A stretch of 64,000 nucleotides of DNA from Pelagibacterales bacterium SAG-MED17 (lineage in GTDB: Bacteria; Pseudomonadota; Alphaproteobacteria; Pelagibacterales; Pelagibacteraceae), in contig JACWDO010000004.1 in assembly GCA_014654115.1 (NCBI GenBank), positions 1 through 64,000 of the forward strand. Direction: 5' to 3'. Positions within the stretch are counted from its first letter, which is position 1, and every line of letters starts with the position of its first letter. The notes below the pieces were generated by a model. It had not been told where the DNA came from. It made no database searches and saw nothing but the letters and a program-made list of their open reading frames with translations. Made by a program: the position numbers and the translations under genes. Positions 16,257 through 26,453 of the stretch are shown here, in pieces.

Positions 16257-17223
16257 AAGCTTTGAAATAGACAAATTAAATAACTCTGATTCTAATTTTC
16301 ATTTAATTTATGGAAACAATGAGGGCATCAAACAAGATTTAATAAATAATATTTATCTAAAAAATTATGAAGGTGATATTTTAAAGTATGATGAGCATGA
16401 AGTTTTTAATAACATTGATGAGTTTATTTCAAATTTATTAACAAAGTCTTTATTTGGTGATAAAAAAATAATCATTATTTCAAGAGCTACAGATAAACTT
16501 TACACTTTGATAAATGATTTATTAGACAGGGAAATAATAGAAACAAAGATTATTATCAAATCTTCAAGTTTAGAGAAGAAATCAAAACTTAGGAATTTAT
16601 TTGAAAAAGAACATCAATTAGTTTGCACACCCGTTTATGAAGATGACGTGAGAGCATTAAATTTAGTGATTCAAAATTTTTTAAAAGGAAATAACTTAAG
16701 TTTATCACAAGAGATTAAAAACATTCTTATAGAAAGATCAAAGGGTGACAGGATTAATCTGAAAAATGAATTATCCAAATTAAAAAATTTATCATTAAGT
16801 AAAAGTAAATTAAGTATAGACGATGTAAATAAGCTATCAAACCTTGCAGAAAATTATAGTGTATTTGAATTATCAGACAACTATTTAGCTAAAAATTCTA
16901 AGAAAGTATCTAATATCCTTAATGAGAATAATTATTCATCAGAAGACTGTATTTTAATTATAAGAACAATATTAAATAAATGTAAAAGACTTTTAAAAAT
17001 CCGAAATGAAATTGATAATAATATAAATATAGATCAAGTTATATCTAGTTTTAAACCACCTATATTTTGGAAAGAAAAAGATATTGTTAAAAAACAAGTT
17101 CAATCATGGTCAACTAATGAAGTGAAAGAAATAATATTTAAAATCAATAACTTAGAGGCTTTAGTTAAGAAAAATACGTCAAATCCACTACTTTTCGTCT
17201 CTAATTTTGTAAGTAATTATTAG
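16246..17223 (+). CDS. holA: DNA polymerase III delta subunit
   Basis: The delta subunit opens the sliding clamp as part of the clamp loader. The 325-residue protein shows the expected divergent AAA+-like pattern: an early HLIYGNNEG segment, a SLFGDKKIIIISRATDK segment at about 70-85, and helical ends, but no functional Walker A, as usual for delta. Placement after lptE and next to parB matches other alphaproteobacteria. It overlaps lptE by 11 bases and ends in a 4-base TTAG overlap with convergent parB. Confidence 0.87.
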   Translation: MIIKSFEIDKLNNSDSNFHLIYGNNEGIKQDLINNIYLKNYEGDILKYDEHEVFNNIDEFISNLLTKSLFGDKKIIIISRATDKLYTLINDLLDREIIETKIIIKSSSLEKKSKLRNLFEKEHQLVCTPVYEDDVRALNLVIQNFLKGNNLSLSQEIKNILIERSKGDRINLKNELSKLKNLSLSKSKLSIDDVNKLSNLAENYSVFELSDNYLAKNSKKVSNILNENNYSSEDCILIIRTILNKCKRLLKIRNEIDNNINIDQVISSFKPPIFWKEKDIVKKQVQSWSTNEVKEIIFKINNLEALVKKNTSNPLLFVSNFVSNY

Positions 17224-18071
17224 TAATTTTGCTTAATGATCTCTACCAATCTATCAAGCTGATCAGTCTCTTTATACTCTAAACTAATAGTTCCAGAATT
17301 ATTTCTTTTATTTTTAACAAAAACTCTCATTCCAATTTTATCTGTTAACTCTTCTTCAAGACTTACAATATTAGGATCTTTTTTCATAGGATTGCTATTA
17401 GAACTAGATTTCAACATACGTACCAAACTTTCAGCTTGTCTAACTGATAGTTTTTTTGAAATAATTTTCTTTGCTAAAAAAATAGCATTCTCTAATCCCA
17501 CTAAAATTTTTGCATGTCCTTGTGTTAATTTTTCTTCAATTATTAATTCTATAATCTCTTGTGGAAGAGATAAAAGTCGTAAACAATTTGATATATGCGC
17601 TCGACTCTTACCTATAAATTTAGACACTTTGTCCTGATCGTAACTAAATTCATCTATTAGTCTTTTATAACCTTCAGCTTCTTCAATTGGATTTAAGTCT
17701 TTTCTTTGAACATTTTCAACAATTGCAAATTCTAATGATTTAAGATTATCTACATTAATCACAACCACTGGTACTTCATGAAGCCCGGCGAATTGTGCTG
17801 CCTGCCATCTTCTTTCTCCAGCTATTATTTCAAATTTATCTTCTTCATCAGAAGATGGTCTTACAACGATGGGTTGGATAATGCCTCGTTCTCTTATAGA
17901 GTTGGTTAACTCCTCTAAACTAACTTCATCAAATTTTTTTCTTGGTTGATGCTTATTTCTAACTAATGAACTTATAGATATATTTTTTTTATCATCGATT
18001 TTTTCACTATCCCCTATCAAGGAAGACAATCCTCTTCCAAGTCCTTTTTTTGATTTAAACGGATTAATCAT
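17220..18071 (-). CDS. parB: Chromosome-partitioning protein ParB
   Basis: ParB binds parS and, as a CTP-dependent clamp, loads the origin region for ParA-driven segregation. The 283 residues include an N-terminal KGLGRGLSSLIGD box, the CTP-binding ParB/Srx domain with IIAGERRWQAA at about residues 83-93, a helix-turn-helix (SKFIGKSRAHISNCLRLL), and a C-terminal dimerisation region. It overlaps parA by 4 bases. Two parS-like sites lie nearby in rsmG and mnmG, and a probable oriC is about 9 kb away. Confidence 0.96.
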   Translation of the reverse strand: MINPFKSKKGLGRGLSSLIGDSEKIDDKKNISISSLVRNKHQPRKKFDEVSLEELTNSIRERGIIQPIVVRPSSDEEDKFEIIAGERRWQAAQFAGLHEVPVVVINVDNLKSLEFAIVENVQRKDLNPIEEAEGYKRLIDEFSYDQDKVSKFIGKSRAHISNCLRLLSLPQEIIELIIEEKLTQGHAKILVGLENAIFLAKKIISKKLSVRQAESLVRMLKSSSNSNPMKKDPNIVSLEEELTDKIGMRVFVKNKRNNSGTISLEYKETDQLDRLVEIIKQNY

Positions 18072-18868
18072 GCTGCACTCTCCACTGGTTTATCTTGATT
18101 TAAAAATTCTTCTGTAAAACTAAAGTATGCTCTACTGCCTGGACAAGCTTTATCATAAATAAGAACAGGAACGCCGTGAGAGGGCGCCTCTGATAATCTT
18201 ACGTTTCTTGGAACTGCTGTATTGTAAACTTTATCCTTAAAATAGTTCCTTGCCTCTGTTTCTACCTCTCCAGATAATTTATTTCTCTTATCATACATTG
18301 TCAGAAGTATTCCTCTTATGTCTAAAGATGGATTTAAATTAGACTTTATTCTTTCTATTGTTTTCATAAGTTGAGTTAGCCCTTCTAAAGCAAAAAATTC
18401 TGTCTGAAGTGGTACCACAAGCGCGTCAGAGGCTACCAATGCCATGATTGTAAGGAGACTTAAGGATGGTGGGCAGTCAATTATGATGTAATCATAAGAT
18501 GACCCAGAATTGTTTAAAATAGGGTATAATTCATCTTTTAATTTAAAGGCTCTTCGACTATCACCTGCTGTCTCTACCTCTAGCCCAGATAAATCAACAT
18601 TTGATGATATCAAATCTAAATTTTCAAAGTTTGTAGACTGGATTACCTCTGAAATTTTTTTATTTCCATTCAACACATTATAAATTGTTTGATCAGAACT
18701 TGTTGTGTTAGATAATCCAAGGCCTGTTGTAGCATTGCCTTGTGGATCAAGATCAATTACAAGAATTTTTTTTCCTTTCATTGTTAAACCAGCTGCAAGA
18801 TTGATAACAGTAGTGGTCTTACCCACTCCACCTTTTTGGTTTATTACCGAAATAATTTTTCTATTCAT
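18068..18868 (-). CDS. parA: Chromosome-partitioning ATPase ParA
   Basis: This Walker-type ATPase moves ParB-parS complexes. The 266 residues begin with the deviant Walker A INQKGGVGKTTT, followed by VIDLDPQGNATTG, Walker B-like DYIIIDCPPSLSLLT and a C-terminal AVPRNVRLSEAPSHGVPV, all standard for chromosomal ParA/Soj. It overlaps both rsmG and parB by 4 bases, so the operon mnmG-rsmG-parA-parB is translationally coupled. Confidence 0.97.
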   Translation of the reverse strand: MNRKIISVINQKGGVGKTTTVINLAAGLTMKGKKILVIDLDPQGNATTGLGLSNTTSSDQTIYNVLNGNKKISEVIQSTNFENLDLISSNVDLSGLEVETAGDSRRAFKLKDELYPILNNSGSSYDYIIIDCPPSLSLLTIMALVASDALVVPLQTEFFALEGLTQLMKTIERIKSNLNPSLDIRGILLTMYDKRNKLSGEVETEARNYFKDKVYNTAVPRNVRLSEAPSHGVPVLIYDKACPGSRAYFSFTEEFLNQDKPVESAA

Positions 18869-19503
18869 ATTTTTTTTAAATTTGAAATTTTTACTACTGA
18901 TGACTCAACACTTGTTAAACTTTTCATTTCTTCTAAGTCAAATTTCCAACTTGTAGAAACATCTTTCATAATTTTTTTTCCACTCTTTCCTAAATATATG
19001 ACTATATATTTAAAGTTTTTAAAATTCTTTGTTGCTATATCAAAAATCACTGGCAAGGGTTTGAATGCTCGACAAATTATTACATCTGTTACTAAATTTT
19101 TCTCTTCAAATATATTTTTTTGATAAATTTTAGCTTCCAATTTAAACTTTTTTGCCATCTCTTTTAAGAAATTGCTTTTATGATAGCTCTTTTCGTAAAA
19201 AATTAGCTTAAAACCTTGCTTTTTAGATTTCATCAAAATACCTAAAACTATACTAGGAAGCCCTGCACCAGAGCCAAGATCAGTACATATATTAATATCA
19301 TTTTTATCAATAAAATCAATGGTTTGTGCACTATCATAAATATGCCTTGTATTTATTGACTTTTCTGTACTTGAACTTATCAAATTAATTTTCTTATTTG
19401 CATTTAAAATTGACTGTGAATAGTCCTCTAATTCTCCCAAGGTTTCACGTGAAACATTTGGTATATAAATTCTATCTGTTTTAGTTATTTTCGAATCAAT
19501 CAA
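18865..19503 (-). CDS. rsmG: 16S rRNA (guanine-N7) methyltransferase RsmG (GidB)
   Basis: RsmG methylates G527 (E. coli numbering) of 16S rRNA using SAM. The 212-residue protein has the Rossmann SAM motif [15 protein letters not shown] at about 85-98, and the [10 protein letters not shown] segment late. Its N-terminal NVSRETL sequence is encoded by a parS-like palindrome, a dual use known in other bacteria. It overlaps mnmG and parA by four bases each. Confidence 0.95.
   Translation of the reverse strand: MIDSKITKTDRIYIPNVSRETLGELEDYSQSILNANKKINLISSSTEKSINTRHIYDSAQTIDFIDKNDINICTDLGSGAGLPSIVLGILMKSKKQGFKLIFYEKSYHKSNFLKEMAKKFKLEAKIYQKNIFEEKNLVTDVIICRAFKPLPVIFDIATKNFKNFKYIVIYLGKSGKKIMKDVSTSWKFDLEEMKSLTSVESSVVKISNLKKI
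19441..19456. promoter_or_regulatory. parS site within rsmG
   Basis: GGTTTCACGTGAAACA matches the parS consensus TGTTTCACGTGAAACA at 15 of 16 positions. It lies inside rsmG (encoding VSRET), less than 2 kb from parB and about 8 kb from the probable oriC. Confidence 0.92.
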
Positions 19504-21371
19504 GCTATATGTTTAATAGACTTTCTTTTGACATGAGACAACAAAATATATACTGCTGCTGGAGTAATTCCATCTATTCTAAGTGCTTGGCCCAAAGTTT
19601 TTGGCTTAATATCCTTAAATTTTGACTTAACTTCATTTGATAGTCCAGAGAATTGATCATAATCAAGATTTTCTGGAATTTTAAGATTTTCATCCCTTTT
19701 AAATGCTAAAATGTCTGCATTTTGTTTCTTTAGATAACCTTTATAATGAGCTTTTATCTCAATTTGCTCATCTATTTCACGTGAAATATATTTAATTTCA
19801 GGCCATATTTCCCTAATTTTTTTCATATTTACAAAATTTTGGCTCAATATTTCTATTGCATTTCTTTTAACCCCATCCTTCGCAATATTTATTCCAAATT
19901 TTGATGCTTTTGTTGGAGAAATCATGATTTTTTCCATATTGTTTAGACTTTCTTCAAGTTTAGAGGCTTTCTCTTTATATAGCGTTTTCCTTTCATCAAG
20001 TATTAGACCAATATCAATTCCTTTTTGGGTTAGTCTAAGATCAGCATTATCAGATCTTAAGGATAGCCTATATTCTGCCCTTGAGGTAAACATTCTATAA
20101 GGTTCTGCAACTCCTTTTGTGACTAAATCATCTATCATAACTCCTATGTAGGCTTCAGATCTATCAAGGATAAATGGTTCTTTGCCTCTTATTGAGAGGG
20201 CAGCATTAATTCCTGCTATTAGTCCTTGAGCTGCGGCCTCCTCATAGCCTGTTGTTCCATTTATTTGTCCCGCAAGATAAAGATTTCTGATTTTTTTTGT
20301 CTCTAATGTTAAAAAAAGCTCTCTTGGATCAACAAAATCATACTCTATGGCATATCCAGGCCTTAAAATTCTTACATTTTCTAAACCATTGATATTATTA
20401 CATATTTCTTGCTGTATTTCAGCAGGAAGGGAAGTTGAAATTCCATTAGGGTAGATAGTTTTGTCATTAAGACCCTCTGGCTCCAAAAATATTTGATGTT
20501 TTTGCTTATCAGCAAACTTTACAATCTTATCTTCTATTGAGGGGCAGTATCTAGGACCTACTCCTTGGATACTTCCAGAATACATAGCACTCCTTTTTAT
20601 ATTTTTAGATATGATTTCATGCACTGCTTGATTGGTATAAGTCATCCTGCATGAAATTTGTCTATTGATATTTTTTTTTGTAAGGAAAGAAAAAAAATAT
20701 GGATCTTCGTCTGCATGCTGCTCTTCGAGTTTTTCAAAATTAATTGTTGTTGCATCTAATCTTGGAGGTGTGCCTGTCTTTAATCGTCCAATTTTGAAAT
20801 TATATTTTTCTAATTGTTCACTTAATCCTGTTGAAGGTTTTTCATTAAATCTTCCCGCTGGCGTTTTTTCCTCACCAATGTGAATTAAACCATTTAAAAA
20901 AGTTCCAGTTGTTAGAATTACTTTTGATGATAGTACTTTTTTACCTTCTTGTGTTATAAAACCAATTATATCGTTTTTATCAAAAATAAACTCAATTACA
21001 GGATCAGAAAAAATGCTTAAATTACAATAATTTACAAGTTTTTCTTGCATATATTTCTTATATAACGATCTATCACTTTGAGTTCGTGGTCCACGCACAG
21101 CAGGGCCTCTGCTTCTATTTAATAATCGAAATTGTATTCCTGATTTATCTGCAACTTCTCCCATTACACCATCAAGTGCATCTATCTCTCGAACAAGATG
21201 ACCTTTACCTAATCCTCCTATTGCTGGATTACATGACATCTCGCCAATAGTATCAAATTTGTGTGTAAATAAGGCAGTATTTACACCTAATCTAGCCGAT
21301 GCTGCTGCTGCTTCACAGCCAGCATGACCGCCACCTATTACAACTACATCAAATGAGATCTCATTTTTCAT
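19500..21371 (-). CDS. mnmG: tRNA uridine-5-carboxymethylaminomethyl modification enzyme MnmG (GidA)
   Basis: MnmG, with MnmE, adds the cmnm5 group to wobble U34 of certain tRNAs using FAD, glycine and methylene-folate. The 623-residue protein has the N-terminal FAD motif [10 protein letters not shown], the family signatures [13 protein letters not shown] and [11 protein letters not shown], and a C-terminal helical domain ending in the [15 protein letters not shown] segment. It overlaps rsmG by four bases. A second parS-like palindrome is embedded near the 3' end, encoding ISREI. The upstream partner mnmE is 76 bases away. Confidence 0.97.
   Translation of the reverse strand: MKNEISFDVVVIGGGHAGCEAAAASARLGVNTALFTHKFDTIGEMSCNPAIGGLGKGHLVREIDALDGVMGEVADKSGIQFRLLNRSRGPAVRGPRTQSDRSLYKKYMQEKLVNYCNLSIFSDPVIEFIFDKNDIIGFITQEGKKVLSSKVILTTGTFLNGLIHIGEEKTPAGRFNEKPSTGLSEQLEKYNFKIGRLKTGTPPRLDATTINFEKLEEQHADEDPYFFSFLTKKNINRQISCRMTYTNQAVHEIISKNIKRSAMYSGSIQGVGPRYCPSIEDKIVKFADKQKHQIFLEPEGLNDKTIYPNGISTSLPAEIQQEICNNINGLENVRILRPGYAIEYDFVDPRELFLTLETKKIRNLYLAGQINGTTGYEEAAAQGLIAGINAALSIRGKEPFILDRSEAYIGVMIDDLVTKGVAEPYRMFTSRAEYRLSLRSDNADLRLTQKGIDIGLILDERKTLYKEKASKLEESLNNMEKIMISPTKASKFGINIAKDGVKRNAIEILSQNFVNMKKIREIWPEIKYISREIDEQIEIKAHYKGYLKKQNADILAFKRDENLKIPENLDYDQFSGLSNEVKSKFKDIKPKTLGQALRIDGITPAAVYILLSHVKRKSIKHIA
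19773..19788. promoter_or_regulatory. Second parS-like site within mnmG
   Basis: TATTTCACGTGAAATA is a perfect palindrome matching parS at 14 of 16 positions, about 330 bases from the first site. Both flank the same partition operon, so this is a plausible second ParB nucleation site. Confidence 0.75.
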
Positions 21372-21380
21372 AGTTGTAAT

Positions 21381-21408
21381 TTATTATTGATCTTAGAATT
21401 TACAAGAA
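21381..21408 (-). promoter_or_regulatory. Candidate promoter of mnmG-rsmG-parAB
   Basis: Reading the minus strand, TTCTTG and TAATAA are separated by 16 bases, with the -10 ending nine bases before the mnmG ATG. It lies in the 76-base gap after mnmE. Confidence 0.35.
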
Positions 21409-21447
21409 AACAGTTTAAAATGCCTAGAAAGTAAGGAAATTCGATAG

Positions 21448-22779
21448 TTATTTACCTATACAAAAATCACTAAAAATCGACCCTAATATTTCTTCAACGT
21501 CTACTTTTCCTACTATCATACCTAGGTGTCTTGTTGCTAACCTCAAATCTTCTGCAGCTTTATCGAAATCTTCCTGAGAGTTTTTTTCTTCAAAGTTTTT
21601 TAAATTTTGAAGGCAAGCTTCTAAACTTCGCCTATGTCTTTCTCTGGTAATTAAAGTTTCATTTGAACTAACAAATTTATTTTTTAATTTATCTTTAATT
21701 CTAATTATTAACTCGTCTAAGTTTGTTTCGTTTTTAATTGATAAAAAAATTGGATTAAATTTTGAAATTTGTTGATTGATATTATTATAACCAAGATCTA
21801 TTTTATTAATCACAATTATTGATTTTTCGCTTACTAAATCGTTCAGAAACCCAGTAAAATCAATACTTTTTGGCTCTATTACTATTATATTTAAGTCGGC
21901 ATCCTCAGCACGTTTGAGAGCTAATTTAATTCCCTTTCTTTCAATCTCATTTCGAGATTCTCTTATTCCAGCAGTGTCAGAAATCACAACAGGATAACCA
22001 TCTAAATTTAAATGAGCTTCGATAACATCTCTCGTTGTTCCTGCAATTTCTGAAACGATAGCTACATCACGATTAGATAGATGATTTAGTAAAGAAGATT
22101 TTCCTGCATTGGCTGGTCCAATAATTGCAATCTTAAAACCTTCCCTAATTCTTTCTCCAACTTTTTGATCATCCAAAACTTTTTCAATTTCTTTTCTTAC
22201 TTTTTGAGAGTTATTTTTTATATTTTCAATTACCTCATCTGGAAGGTCTTCTTCTGGAAAATCAATTTTAGCTTCAACGTTTGATAAAATTTTTAAAAGT
22301 TTTTCTCTAAGTGAATTAAACTTTTCAGAACTTTTCCCACTCATTATTTTAAGGGCTTGTTGTCTTTGTATTTCTGTTTCAGCAGAAATTAAATCTGAAA
22401 TACTTTCAGCTTTTAAAAGATTAATTTTTTCATTTTGAAAAGCTATTTTTGTAAACTCTCCAGGTTCAGCTAAACGACAATCTTCAAATTTTGATAATTG
22501 ATCTAATATTGACCTAACAACTGCTATGCTACCGTGCACATGTATTTCAGCCATGTCCTCACCTGTGTAGCTCTCTGGGCCTGGAAACCACAATAATATG
22601 CCTTCGTCTATCAGCTCAGAATTATTGATTTTATTGAATTTTTTTAATGTTGCAACTCGAGGAGGTGGCATTTCACCATTTGTAATACTCGATATAATTT
22701 TTTTTGTGTGAATTCCAGATACACGAACAACTGCTATACCTGAAACTCCAGGACCTGATGAAAGCGCATATATGTTCAT
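21448..22779 (-). CDS. mnmE: tRNA modification GTPase MnmE (TrmE)
   Basis: MnmE is the GTPase partner of MnmG in wobble-uridine modification. The 443 residues show the N-terminal folate-binding domain (ALSSGPGVSGIAVVRVSG), a helical region, the inserted G domain with GPANAGKSSLLN (P-loop), SDTAGIRES (G3) and NKID (G4), and the conserved C-terminal FCIGK with the catalytic Cys. It lies in the usual alphaproteobacterial order between rho and mnmG, but a sulfotransferase gene on the opposite strand separates it from rho here. Confidence 0.97.
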   Translation of the reverse strand: MNIYALSSGPGVSGIAVVRVSGIHTKKIISSITNGEMPPPRVATLKKFNKINNSELIDEGILLWFPGPESYTGEDMAEIHVHGSIAVVRSILDQLSKFEDCRLAEPGEFTKIAFQNEKINLLKAESISDLISAETEIQRQQALKIMSGKSSEKFNSLREKLLKILSNVEAKIDFPEEDLPDEVIENIKNNSQKVRKEIEKVLDDQKVGERIREGFKIAIIGPANAGKSSLLNHLSNRDVAIVSEIAGTTRDVIEAHLNLDGYPVVISDTAGIRESRNEIERKGIKLALKRAEDADLNIIVIEPKSIDFTGFLNDLVSEKSIIVINKIDLGYNNINQQISKFNPIFLSIKNETNLDELIIRIKDKLKNKFVSSNETLITRERHRRSLEACLQNLKNFEEKNSQEDFDKAAEDLRLATRHLGMIVGKVDVEEILGSIFSDFCIGK

Positions 22780-22812
22780 TAAATTATTATAGTTTTATAT
22801 TGGGCATAATTA

Positions 22813-22818
22813 TATAAT
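22813..22818 (+). promoter_or_regulatory. -10 element TATAAT for the sulfotransferase gene
   Basis: A consensus TATAAT ends eight bases before the ATG at 22827 in the 47-base gap after mnmE. The -35 is weak. It predicts a leaderless or nearly leaderless mRNA. Confidence 0.4.
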
Positions 22819-22826
22819 TTTTATTA

Positions 22827-23687
22827 ATGATTATATGGTTAGCATCTTATCCTAAGAGTGGAAATACATGGGTAAGATCTTTTATAGCTTCTTTACTGTT
22901 TAACGAAAATGATAATTTAAGTTTAAAAAATTTGTCAAACATACCTCAATTTCCACTTAGATCATATTTTAACAACTTTGTTAATAATCATGAAATTGAT
23001 GATTTAAAGAAAGTATCTTCATATTGGATTAAATCCCAACAAATAATTAATTTAGATAAAAAGGTAAAATTTTTTAAGACACATCATGCCTTGTGTAAGA
23101 TTAATAGTTCAATTTTTACAAATTATGAAAATTCGTTAGGGGTAATTTATATTGTTAGAGATCCTAGAAATGTTATTTCATCAATTAAATATCATTTTTC
23201 AAAAGAAAATTATATTGAAGCTAAAAATTTTTTATTTGATGAAAATAAATGTTTAGGTAAAAAGTTTGATGAAACTTCTAAAGATAAAAATAGAGATATA
23301 GTCACTCTAATAGCATCATGGAAGACACATTATAATTCATGGAAAAATTTTAAAAAAAATTATCTTTTGATAAAATATGAAAATTTAGTTTCTAATCCTT
23401 ATGAAGAATTTACAAAAATTTCAGAATACTTAGCAAAATTAATTAACATAAAAATACAGGAAGATAAGATACTGAAGGCAGTTGAAAATAATAACTTTGA
23501 AAATTTAAAAAAAATTGAAAATAGAGATGGCTTTGCAGAACAAGCTAAAGATACAAATACAGGGAAAACAAAAAGTTTTTTTAACTTGGGCCCTAAAAAT
23601 AAATGGCAGGAAAAATTAAATATTGAGATTAGTCAAAGTATTGAAGAAAAATTCGAAATTGAAATGAAGGAATTAGGTTATTTGTAA
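22827..23687 (+). CDS. PAPS-dependent sulfotransferase-like protein
   Basis: The 286-residue protein begins with the 5'-phosphosulfate-binding motif SYPKSGNTWVR at about residues 7-17 and has the 3'-phosphate motif IVRDPRNVISS at about 108-118. A late GFAEQAKDTNTGKTKSFF region resembles the PAPS loop of cytosolic-type sulfotransferases. It would transfer sulfate from PAPS to an unknown alcohol, amine or glycan. It stands alone on the plus strand inside the otherwise minus-strand mnmE-rho block, which suggests insertion into a conserved operon. Confidence 0.85.
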   Translation: MIIWLASYPKSGNTWVRSFIASLLFNENDNLSLKNLSNIPQFPLRSYFNNFVNNHEIDDLKKVSSYWIKSQQIINLDKKVKFFKTHHALCKINSSIFTNYENSLGVIYIVRDPRNVISSIKYHFSKENYIEAKNFLFDENKCLGKKFDETSKDKNRDIVTLIASWKTHYNSWKNFKKNYLLIKYENLVSNPYEEFTKISEYLAKLINIKIQEDKILKAVENNNFENLKKIENRDGFAEQAKDTNTGKTKSFFNLGPKNKWQEKLNIEISQSIEEKFEIEMKELGYL

Positions 23688-23691
23688 ATAT

Positions 23692-24963
23692 TTATGAAGG
23701 TTTATTCATTGAGTTAAAGAACTCAGCATTATTTTTTGTAGTCTTTAACTTAGAATTAATAAAATCGATGGCATCCATAGATCCCATAGGAGCAATTATT
23801 CTTCTTAAAACATTCATTTTTTGAAGATCATTTTTGTCAAAAATTAATTCCTCTCTTCTTGTTCCTGATTTAGTAATATCAATTGCAGGGTAAATTCTTT
23901 TCTCTGAAATTTTTCTATCTAAAATTGTTTCACTATTTCCAGTACCTTTAAATTCCTCAAAAATTACTTCATCCATTCTACTTCCCGTATCAATAAGAGC
24001 AGTAGCTATAATTGTTAATGATCCACCTTCTTCAATATTTCTGGCTGCACCAAAAAACCTTTTGGGTCTTTGAAGAGCATTAGCATCTACTCCACCAGTT
24101 AAAACTTTTCCTGAACTTGGTACAACTGCATTATAGGCTCTTCCTAATCTTGTTATAGAATCTAAAAGTATTACGACATCTTTTTTATGTTCCGTCAGTC
24201 TTTTAGCTTTTTCGATAACCATTTCAGCAACAGCTACATGTCGTTGAGCCGGTTCATCAAAAGTTGAGCTTATAACTTCACCTTTAACTGTTCTTTGCAT
24301 ATCTGTTACTTCTTCCGGTCTTTCGTCAATTAATAAAACCATAAGATAACATTCGGGATGATTGGCTGTTATAGAATTTGCAATACTTTGCAAAATCATT
24401 GTTTTCCCTGCTTTAGGTGGAGATATAATCAATGATCTTTGACCTTTACCTATTGGGCTAACTAGATCAATTAGTCTTGGAGTAAGATCTGGTCTTTTTT
24501 CAATCTTATTTGTTTCAACTTCCATACCTAATTGCTTATTAGGGTAGAGAGGAGTTAAGTTATCAAAAGCAATTTTATGTTTGAATTGCTCAGGTTTTTC
24601 AAAATTTATTTTACTAACTTGAAGAAGTGCAAAATATCTTTCTCCTTCTTTTGGAGATCTAATAGGACCTTCAACACTGTCACCTGTTCTTAATCCAAAT
24701 CTTCTAATTTGACTCGGACTTACATATATATCATCTGCTCCTGGTAAATAATTTGACTCCATTGCTCTAAGAAATCCAAATCCATCTTGGAGTAGCTGTA
24801 ATACGCCTCCGCCAGTTATTTCTTCTCCCTTTTCTGCAAGCTTTTTTAAAATTGCAAAATAAATTTCTTGTCTTCGGAGTGTGCTGGCGTTTTCAATGCC
24901 CAGCTTTTCAGCTTCAGTGATTAACTTTTCGGAAGATTTTTCTTTTAATTCTTGGATGTTCAT
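23692..24963 (-). CDS. rho: Transcription termination factor Rho
   Basis: Rho is a hexameric RNA helicase that ends transcription. I start at the ATG at 24963 (MNIQELKEK), which aligns with known Rho N termini; the tracked ORF begins 19 codons earlier at a TTG that coincides with a promoter-like -35. The 423-residue protein has the N-terminal helical domain, the RNA-binding cold-shock-like domain ([10 protein letters not shown]), Walker A (SPPKAGKT), the Q-loop ([15 protein letters not shown]) and the arginine-finger region ([17 protein letters not shown]). It ends 4 bases from the convergent sulfotransferase. Confidence 0.97.
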   Translation of the reverse strand: MNIQELKEKSSEKLITEAEKLGIENASTLRRQEIYFAILKKLAEKGEEITGGGVLQLLQDGFGFLRAMESNYLPGADDIYVSPSQIRRFGLRTGDSVEGPIRSPKEGERYFALLQVSKINFEKPEQFKHKIAFDNLTPLYPNKQLGMEVETNKIEKRPDLTPRLIDLVSPIGKGQRSLIISPPKAGKTMILQSIANSITANHPECYLMVLLIDERPEEVTDMQRTVKGEVISSTFDEPAQRHVAVAEMVIEKAKRLTEHKKDVVILLDSITRLGRAYNAVVPSSGKVLTGGVDANALQRPKRFFGAARNIEEGGSLTIIATALIDTGSRMDEVIFEEFKGTGNSETILDRKISEKRIYPAIDITKSGTRREELIFDKNDLQKMNVLRRIIAPMGSMDAIDFINSKLKTTKNNAEFFNSMNKPS

Positions 24964-24992
24964 GTGTGGAAGTTTTTTTTTAAGATAACTGA

Positions 24993-25020
24993 TATATATA
25001 TACTGGTATAAAAATTTCAA
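24993..25020 (-). promoter_or_regulatory. Candidate rho promoter
   Basis: On the minus strand TTGAAA and TATATA are 16 bases apart, with the -10 about 29 bases before the rho ATG. This gives a real leader, unlike several other promoters here, and would allow rho autoregulation. Confidence 0.45.
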
Positions 25021-25022
25021 CC

Positions 25023-25457
25023 CTAGATAGGCTTAAAAACTACAATAAAAACAATAAAAATTAGCAAAATTGTGGGTATTTCATTGATAATCCTATAAAA
25101 TTTTGATGATTTTGTGTTTTCTTTTGACTTTAATAAACGCATACATCTTCCAAGATACTCATGATAAATTGTTAAAATTACTACTAAAAGAATTTTAATT
25201 TGTAGCCACAGGTAAGCAAAACTTTCAATCCCGTTTATCCAAATTAAGATAATACCAAAGAGCCAAGATAAAATCATGGCCGGTCTCATTATGTAATTAT
25301 ATAATTTTCTTTCCATAGTTTCGAAAATCTCAGTTACATTTTCTTTTTCAATATTCTCAACATGATAAACAAATATTCTTGGTAAATACAAAAGTCCAGC
25401 CATCCAAGAAATTACTGCTATTAGATGAAGTGATTTAAATAAAAGATAGCCGCTCAT
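25023..25457 (-). CDS. hemJ: Protoporphyrinogen oxidase HemJ-like membrane protein
   Basis: The 144-residue protein has four predicted membrane helices and the HemJ/UPF0093 pattern: [22 protein letters not shown] near the N terminus with conserved His and Arg, [14 protein letters not shown], and [17 protein letters not shown]. HemJ oxidises protoporphyrinogen IX using a quinone-linked haem, replacing HemG or HemY in many alphaproteobacteria. It sits directly between hemH and rho, as expected for the haem cluster beside the origin. Confidence 0.88.
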   Translation of the reverse strand: MSGYLLFKSLHLIAVISWMAGLLYLPRIFVYHVENIEKENVTEIFETMERKLYNYIMRPAMILSWLFGIILIWINGIESFAYLWLQIKILLVVILTIYHEYLGRCMRLLKSKENTKSSKFYRIINEIPTILLIFIVFIVVFKPI

Positions 25458-25460
25458 TAA

Positions 25461-26453
25461 TTATAAGTTTTTTGAAACTAGATTTTTGAATAAAGCTATA
25501 TGATCTTCATTGTCATTTAAACATGGCACCATTTCAAAATTTTCACCACCTGAATTTATAAAGCTTTCTTTTCCTTGAATAGATATTTCCTCTAAAGTTT
25601 CAACGCAATCTGACGAAAATCCAGGGCAAATTACCAAAATATTTTTTTTATTTTCTTTGGGTAGAGCTTCAAAAGTTTTATCAGTATAAGGTTGTAACCA
25701 TTCTTGCGGACCAAATCTTGATTGAAATGTTGTTTTAATTTCAATGTCTTTATATTTTTCAGAAATTAGCCTAGTAGTTTTGTGACAGTAACAATGGTAT
25801 GGATCTCCTTTGTCGAAATATTTTTTTGGAATTCCATGATAAGATGCTACTATCAGATCTGGTTTCCAATTAATTTCATTAATTTTCTTTACAATACTAT
25901 TTTTGATTGCTTCTATATAAAGAGGTTCCGACTCATAATGTGGAATTATTTTAAGATTTGGTTGCCATCTCATTTTCATTAACGTTCTATAAACTTCATC
26001 GCAAACTGTTGCTGTTGTTGCAGCAGCGTATTGAGGGTATAGAGGAAGTATAATTAAATTTTCACAACCTCTCTCTTGAAGTGCATAAATTTTTCTTTTG
26101 ATGCTTGGGTTTCCATATCTCATGGCAAAATCAACAACTAAATTATTGTTACTTATTTCTTTAGACAATTTCTTTGCTTGGCTCTCTGTAAAATATCTTA
26201 GCGGAGACATATTTATATCCTTCATCCATATCTTTTTGTAAGCTCTAGCAGTTTTGGACGGTCTAAAAGTAAGTATAAATAAGTTAAGTATTACTTGCCA
26301 AATTAAGGGGTTTACCTCGATAACTCTTCTATCTGATAAAAATTCCTTTAAGTACTTTCTTATATCCCACCAGCTAGTGGAATCTGGTGTCCCAAGGTTT
26401 ACAATTAAAACTCCTGTCTTGCCATAATTAACTTTTGGGTGATCTAGTGTCAT
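25461..26453 (-). CDS. hemH: Ferrochelatase
   Basis: HemH inserts ferrous iron into protoporphyrin IX, the last step of haem synthesis. The 330 residues include VLIVNLGTPDS at the N terminus, the catalytic-His region VASYHGIPKKYFDKGDPYHC at about 205-225, the FQSRFGPQEWLQPYT motif, and the C-terminal CPGFSSDCVETLEEI with the conserved Glu. It overlaps hemE by four bases and precedes hemJ by three, so hemE-hemH-hemJ form one operon for the late haem pathway. Confidence 0.97.
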   Translation of the reverse strand: MTLDHPKVNYGKTGVLIVNLGTPDSTSWWDIRKYLKEFLSDRRVIEVNPLIWQVILNLFILTFRPSKTARAYKKIWMKDINMSPLRYFTESQAKKLSKEISNNNLVVDFAMRYGNPSIKRKIYALQERGCENLIILPLYPQYAAATTATVCDEVYRTLMKMRWQPNLKIIPHYESEPLYIEAIKNSIVKKINEINWKPDLIVASYHGIPKKYFDKGDPYHCYCHKTTRLISEKYKDIEIKTTFQSRFGPQEWLQPYTDKTFEALPKENKKNILVICPGFSSDCVETLEEISIQGKESFINSGGENFEMVPCLNDNEDHIALFKNLVSKNL

